Part shown: positions 61,057-64,000 of the stretch, piece by piece
Layout: every line of letters starts with the position of its first letter
How positions within the stretch are numbered: the first letter of the stretch is position 1
Source: Streptomyces endophytica
GTDB taxonomy: Bacteria > Actinomycetota > Actinomycetes > Streptomycetales > Streptomycetaceae
Reading direction: 5' to 3'
Assembly: GCF_026153355.1 (NCBI RefSeq)
Contig: NZ_CP110636.1
Coordinates: forward strand, 6,820,001-6,884,000
Length of the DNA: 64,000 nt
Translations under genes and position numbers: made by a program
The notes under the pieces: model-generated
Told to the model about the DNA's origin: nothing
Database searches by the model: none
Seen by the model: only the letters and a program-made list of their open reading frames with translations

Positions 61057-61484
61057 CGTGATCCCCCGTTCCTTCAGAGAACGTCTCTCGCCTCAGAACA
61101 ATGTCGTCGAGCCGGTCAAACAGGACTGTAAGCCCGAATCACCTCCGAACTCCCGGCTCCCCGTTCACCATTGAGCAAAAAAACGACCGGTGCGTCGGTG
61201 CTTACTGGGAGCTATAGAGGGAGGTCAGAGGGGGTGGTTGCCCTGGTCATCAATTCGCCGTTGGACGCGCCGAGTTGGGAAGTGTGAGCCATGGAACCTT
61301 TCCGCTCCGAGGGGCCGCCGGAATGCGATGCGGAACGGGGTACCGAAACGTTGCGAAGCCGCGCCGAAATAGCCAAAGAGACGCTGGCCACATACCTCAC
61401 GTCGCTCTCACCATGCATTCCGTATGGGCATGTCCAGCACGCCGGCAGGGCGTGTACGGGCCGCACCCCGCCAGCCGAGGGGAC
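61057..61484. other. Spacer, possibly with a small gene
   Basis: 428 bases, less GC-rich near 61100-61250. On the plus strand a frame from ATG 61291 (MEPFRSEGPPECDAERG, then AEIAKETLATYLTSLSPC) looks protein-like for about 45 residues and has GGGAAG upstream, but it runs on into the opposite gene and I cannot support a full product. The promoter of the LuxR gene should lie here. Confidence 0.35.
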
Positions 61485-62018
61485 TCAGAGACCGTGCGCG
61501 TCCAGGGTCCGCAGCAGGTTCCGCTCCCGCCTCTGGCCGGCGCGCAGGGCGGTGAGGAATGCGGTGAACTCCGCTTCTGTGCCCAGACAGCGGTGGCCAT
61601 CACGCATGCCAAGCAGCAGGCCGGTCAGCTGTTCGCAGATCGGGTTGCCGGTCTGCTGCTGGAGAGAGTCCGCCAAGCGCCGGTAGATGCCCAGTGCGTC
61701 GGCGGACCGGGTCGCACGCGCGAGCTCGACTCCGTACGCTCCGCCTCCCCGGACTCTTGCCGTGATCCATTCGGCGCAGACGTCGGTCACGGTCACCGCG
61801 TTCAGGTAACTCTGGTCGCGTGCGAAGGAGCGCGTCGGCGTGCACCCGCAGGTCACTTCACCGCAGCCGCCGGATCGGTCGTCGCCGAGTGCGTACAGGT
61901 GGCGGTGCTTGTCTGAAGGCGTGCATGTCCAGCGGGATGGGGCAGGGACGGTAGGCGACCCCAGTCTCAAATTGGTCGAGGTGACCACAAAGGCCGGATG
62001 AGGGGCCACAGTTGTCAT
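61485..62018 (-). CDS. Hypothetical protein
   Basis: About 177 residues. The C-terminal 110 have a consistent helical pattern (DQSYLNAVTVTDVCAEWITARVRGGG, ADALGIYRRLADSLQQQTG, EAEFTAFLTALRAGQRRERN). The N-terminal part is Pro/Thr-rich with four Cys (CTPSDKHRHLYALGDDRSGGCGEVTCGC), which could bind metal. I do not recognise the family. Start ATG at 62018 by composition; 62069 is also in frame. Convergent spacing suggests its own promoter shared with the kinase gene. Confidence 0.5.
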   Translation of the reverse strand: MTTVAPHPAFVVTSTNLRLGSPTVPAPSRWTCTPSDKHRHLYALGDDRSGGCGEVTCGCTPTRSFARDQSYLNAVTVTDVCAEWITARVRGGGAYGVELARATRSADALGIYRRLADSLQQQTGNPICEQLTGLLLGMRDGHRCLGTEAEFTAFLTALRAGQRRERNLLRTLDAHGL

Positions 62019-62160
62019 GAACGACGCAGCCTGACTTCGTCTACGCATAGCCCTTGCGACAGCAGCCACACAGACCGTTACCCACGTTCCAGAAGTGGTC
62101 TAGCGTGTGACGGGCAGCGTCATCCCACCACGGCCCCTGTCCCCGAAAGAGAGGCCTCAC

Positions 62161-63419
62161 GTGCACATTGCGCCCCTCAGCCCCGAGGACCCCGACGAAC
62201 TGGGCGGGTACGAGCTGCTCGGCAGGATCGGGCACGGCGGCATGGGCCAGGTGTTCCTTGGCGAGTCACCGGGCGGGGAGCCAGCAGCGGTCAAGGTGAT
62301 CAAGCCGTCCGTCGTGGACTCCGAGACGCGGCAGCGGTTCGCGCAGGAAGTGGAGATCCTCAAGACGGTGTACGGCGGACGGATCGCGGGCCTGTTGGAT
62401 GCCGACCCGGAGGCGGATCGGCCGTGGCTGGCCACCGAGTACATCGAGGGGCTGGACCTGAGCAGGCACGTAGGCCGTCACGGCCCGCTGCCCGCCCTGC
62501 TCACCGCCTCGCTGGGAGCGACGCTCGCCGAGGGGCTGGCGACCGTGCACAAACAGGGTCTGCTGCACCGCGATCTCAAGCCCGCCAATGTGCTCCTCGG
62601 CCCCAACGGCCCGAAGATCATCGACTTCGGGCTCGCGGTGTTCGCCGAGTCGAGCGCGTCACTGACCGCTCCCCACACGGTCGTTGGCACCCCTTCCTGC
62701 ATGCCGCCAGAGCAGGCCAACGGTGCGAAGCCGCTGACCCCGGCGGTCGACGTGTACGCACTGGGCGCCGTGCTGTTGTTCGCCGCCTCGGGCCACCTCC
62801 CCTACCGTGCCGACAATGTCCATGTGCTGTTCCACCAGGTCATCGATGCCGGCACCGCACCGGATCTGTCAGGGACACCGGCGGAGCTGGTGCCGCTGCT
62901 GACGGCGATGCTGACCCATCGGGCGCAGGACCGCCCCCCGCTCGACGACGTGGTGCGCCGGTGCCGGGGGCTGATCGAGGCCCAGGGCTGAAGGTCGCCC
63001 AGGCCCGACGCCGTCTCACCAGCTACACGGCCGCTCCGGAGCACTTCCTGGACGAGCTGCTCGGCGCCTCCCGGGCCGGGAGTTCCGCGAAGGGCCACTC
63101 GGACACGGCGGACGTTCCGGCCGACGCCCCGCCCGGCCGACCGCAGCCACCGGTACTGGCCCCGCCGTCACCACAACCGCTGGTGTCGCCCCCTGCCGCG
63201 CCCGGCAGCCTGTCCGCGGACTCTCCCAATGCGACGCCCGCAGAAGGCCCGGGCGAAGCGGAAGCATCCAGTGCGGCGCGCCCACAGACCACCGCACGGC
63301 CCGCCGCGCGCAGCAAGGACCATGGTCGCTCCGGACGGCGCTCACTGCTGCACAGCGCGCAGGTCCGGATCACCGCACAGCGGCTGCGCGAGGCCTACGC
63401 CGCCAGTACGCCCTTCTGA
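62161..63419 (+). pseudogene. Frameshifted eukaryotic-type Ser/Thr protein kinase
   Basis: The kinase domain is complete: GRIGHGGMGQVFLG (Gly loop), AAVKVI (Lys), LLHRDLKPANVLL (HRD), IIDFGLAVF (DFG), ALGAVLLFAASGHLPY. The written frame stops at 62991 after GLIEAQG. The next frame continues directly with LKVAQARRRLTSYTAAPEHFLDEL and a long Pro/Ala/Ser tail to 63419. A missing C at about 62988 (GGGCTG for GGGCCTG) would restore it. No membrane segment is seen, unlike PknB-type kinases. GTG at 62161 follows GAGAGG by six bases. Substrates unknown. Confidence 0.8.
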
Positions 63420-63526
63420 TCCCCTACGCCCTGTCTGATCCCCCACGCCCCGCTGGCCCGCGATACTGACCGGGCCCGGTGAAGGACCCCGCCCCCTAAG
63501 ACCCGAACCGCCCCAGGAGGCCATGA

Positions 63527-64000
63527 GTGACCGCCGTCCAGACCAGCGCAGAGCACAGCGGCGCCACCGCGGACCGGACGGTGCGGGAGCAGTACCCTGC
63601 CGGTGCTCAGGTCCTCGTACGGGACGAGGAGTGGCTGGTCAGAAGCTCCACCCCGACGACGGACGACGGCACCCGGCTCGACGTCGTCGGCGTGTCGGAG
63701 TTCGTACGCGACCAGGAGGCCGTGTTCTTCTCGGGCCTGGACCGCATCGAACTGCTGGACCCCCGTGACACCCGGCTGGTCCCGGACGACTCACCGAACT
63801 ACCGGCGCTCCCGCCTGTTCCTGGAGGCGGTGTTGCGCCGCACCGCGTTGCCCCAGTCCGAGCGCCGCCTTGCCCTGGCCGACTCCTTCCTGCTGGACTC
63901 CCTGCCCTACCAGCGGCGCCCCGCCGAACTCGCCCTGTCCGGAGCAAACCTCCGCCCCCGCCTGCTGATCGCCGACGTGGTGGGACTGGGCAAGACCCTG
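63527..64000 (+). CDS. SNF2-like helicase, N-terminal part
   Basis: The first 158 codons of a gene that leaves the window. GTG at 63527 lies six bases after GGAGG. The N-terminal part (AGAQVLVRDEEWLVRSSTP, LDVVGVSEFVRDQEAVFFSGLDRIELLDP) looks like the beta-rich start of SNF2/DrmD-type helicases, followed by LPYQRRPAELAL and the Walker A RLLIADVVGLGKTL. Full function cannot be told from this piece; DNA translocase in repair or phage defence are options. Confidence 0.75.
   Translation, partial: MTAVQTSAEHSGATADRTVREQYPAGAQVLVRDEEWLVRSSTPTTDDGTRLDVVGVSEFVRDQEAVFFSGLDRIELLDPRDTRLVPDDSPNYRRSRLFLEAVLRRTALPQSERRLALADSFLLDSLPYQRRPAELALSGANLRPRLLIADVVGLGKTL

Noticed and set aside
63527..64000. Firm call of a DISARM (DrmD) system
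   Set aside because: Only 158 codons are present and no other DISARM gene is visible; the Walker A and N-terminal pattern fit several SNF2 types.
1..64000. tRNA, rRNA or insertion sequence
   Set aside because: Looked for cloverleaf-like AT-richer segments, terminal inverted repeats and transposase motifs by eye and found none; a tRNAscan and ISfinder run would settle this.

Overview
The window is very GC-rich, has strong third-position G/C bias, GTG and TTG starts with GGAGG-type ribosome sites, and rare TTA codons confined to a few cluster and regulatory genes. It carries rppA, a CYP158A-like P450, MbtH, SepF-like and LmbU-type proteins. Together these point to a Streptomyces chromosome. 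I see no tRNA, rRNA, CRISPR array or insertion sequence.

Region 1 (1-17 kb) is ordinary chromosome: a partial LLM oxidoreductase, a DUF6099-like protein, a MazG-like hydrolase coupled to a frameshifted P-loop ATPase, a SepF-like protein, CorA, an SMI1/KNR4 protein, a marR/ABC exporter operon, an ascorbate-type PTS (IIC plus fused IIA-IIB), a lipoprotein, a MarR/cupin pair with two operators, and a membrane PP2C phosphatase. Several spacers hold degenerate GC-rich repeats.

Region 2 (17-39.6 kb) is a compact nonribosomal peptide cluster. Leftward: NRPS1 (T-C-A-T-TE; pocket DAYHLGLL, a 4-hydroxyphenylglycine code), then a coupled methylthioadenosine salvage set mtnAB-mtnD-mtnC and mtnP. Rightward from a consensus promoter under a perfect 20-bp palindrome: NRPS2 (A-T-C), MbtH and a 4-hydroxymandelate synthase. 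Then come a TrmB/LuxR regulator, a small secreted peptide, an LmbU-family regulator, a TauD-type dioxygenase, a free A-T didomain (Gln-like code DAQDFGLV), a type II thioesterase, an MFS exporter and a B12-binding radical SAM enzyme. NRPS1 begins with a T domain that has no A domain in cis, so the simplest reading is a tripeptide X-(modified Gln)-Hpg whose middle residue is loaded in trans. TTA codons lie in NRPS2 and both regulators, which suggests bldA control.

Region 3 (39.7-53.9 kb): CYP158A-like P450 and rppA (flaviolin-type pigment), a PadR/SnoaL pair, a secreted protease, an Fe-S oxidoreductase, and scattered enzymes and transporters (GNAT, crotonyl-CoA reductase-like, RidA, MFS, PhzF, Zn-alcohol dehydrogenase).

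Region 4 (54-59.7 kb) is a tightly coupled leftward Hpg precursor operon: hmaS2, hmo, a PhyH-type dioxygenase, hpgT, tyrA. It can supply the residue selected by NRPS1, although it lies about 30 kb away.

Region 5 (60-64 kb): a LuxR regulator with a degenerate receiver domain and a duplicated 3' tail, a hypothetical gene, a frameshifted Ser/Thr kinase, and the 5' end of an SNF2-like helicase.

Six genes are each broken by one missing base, in four cases within a G or C run of three or more and in two within a GC-rich GGCC-type context. Sequencing undercalls are a likely cause, so these genes may be intact in the organism.
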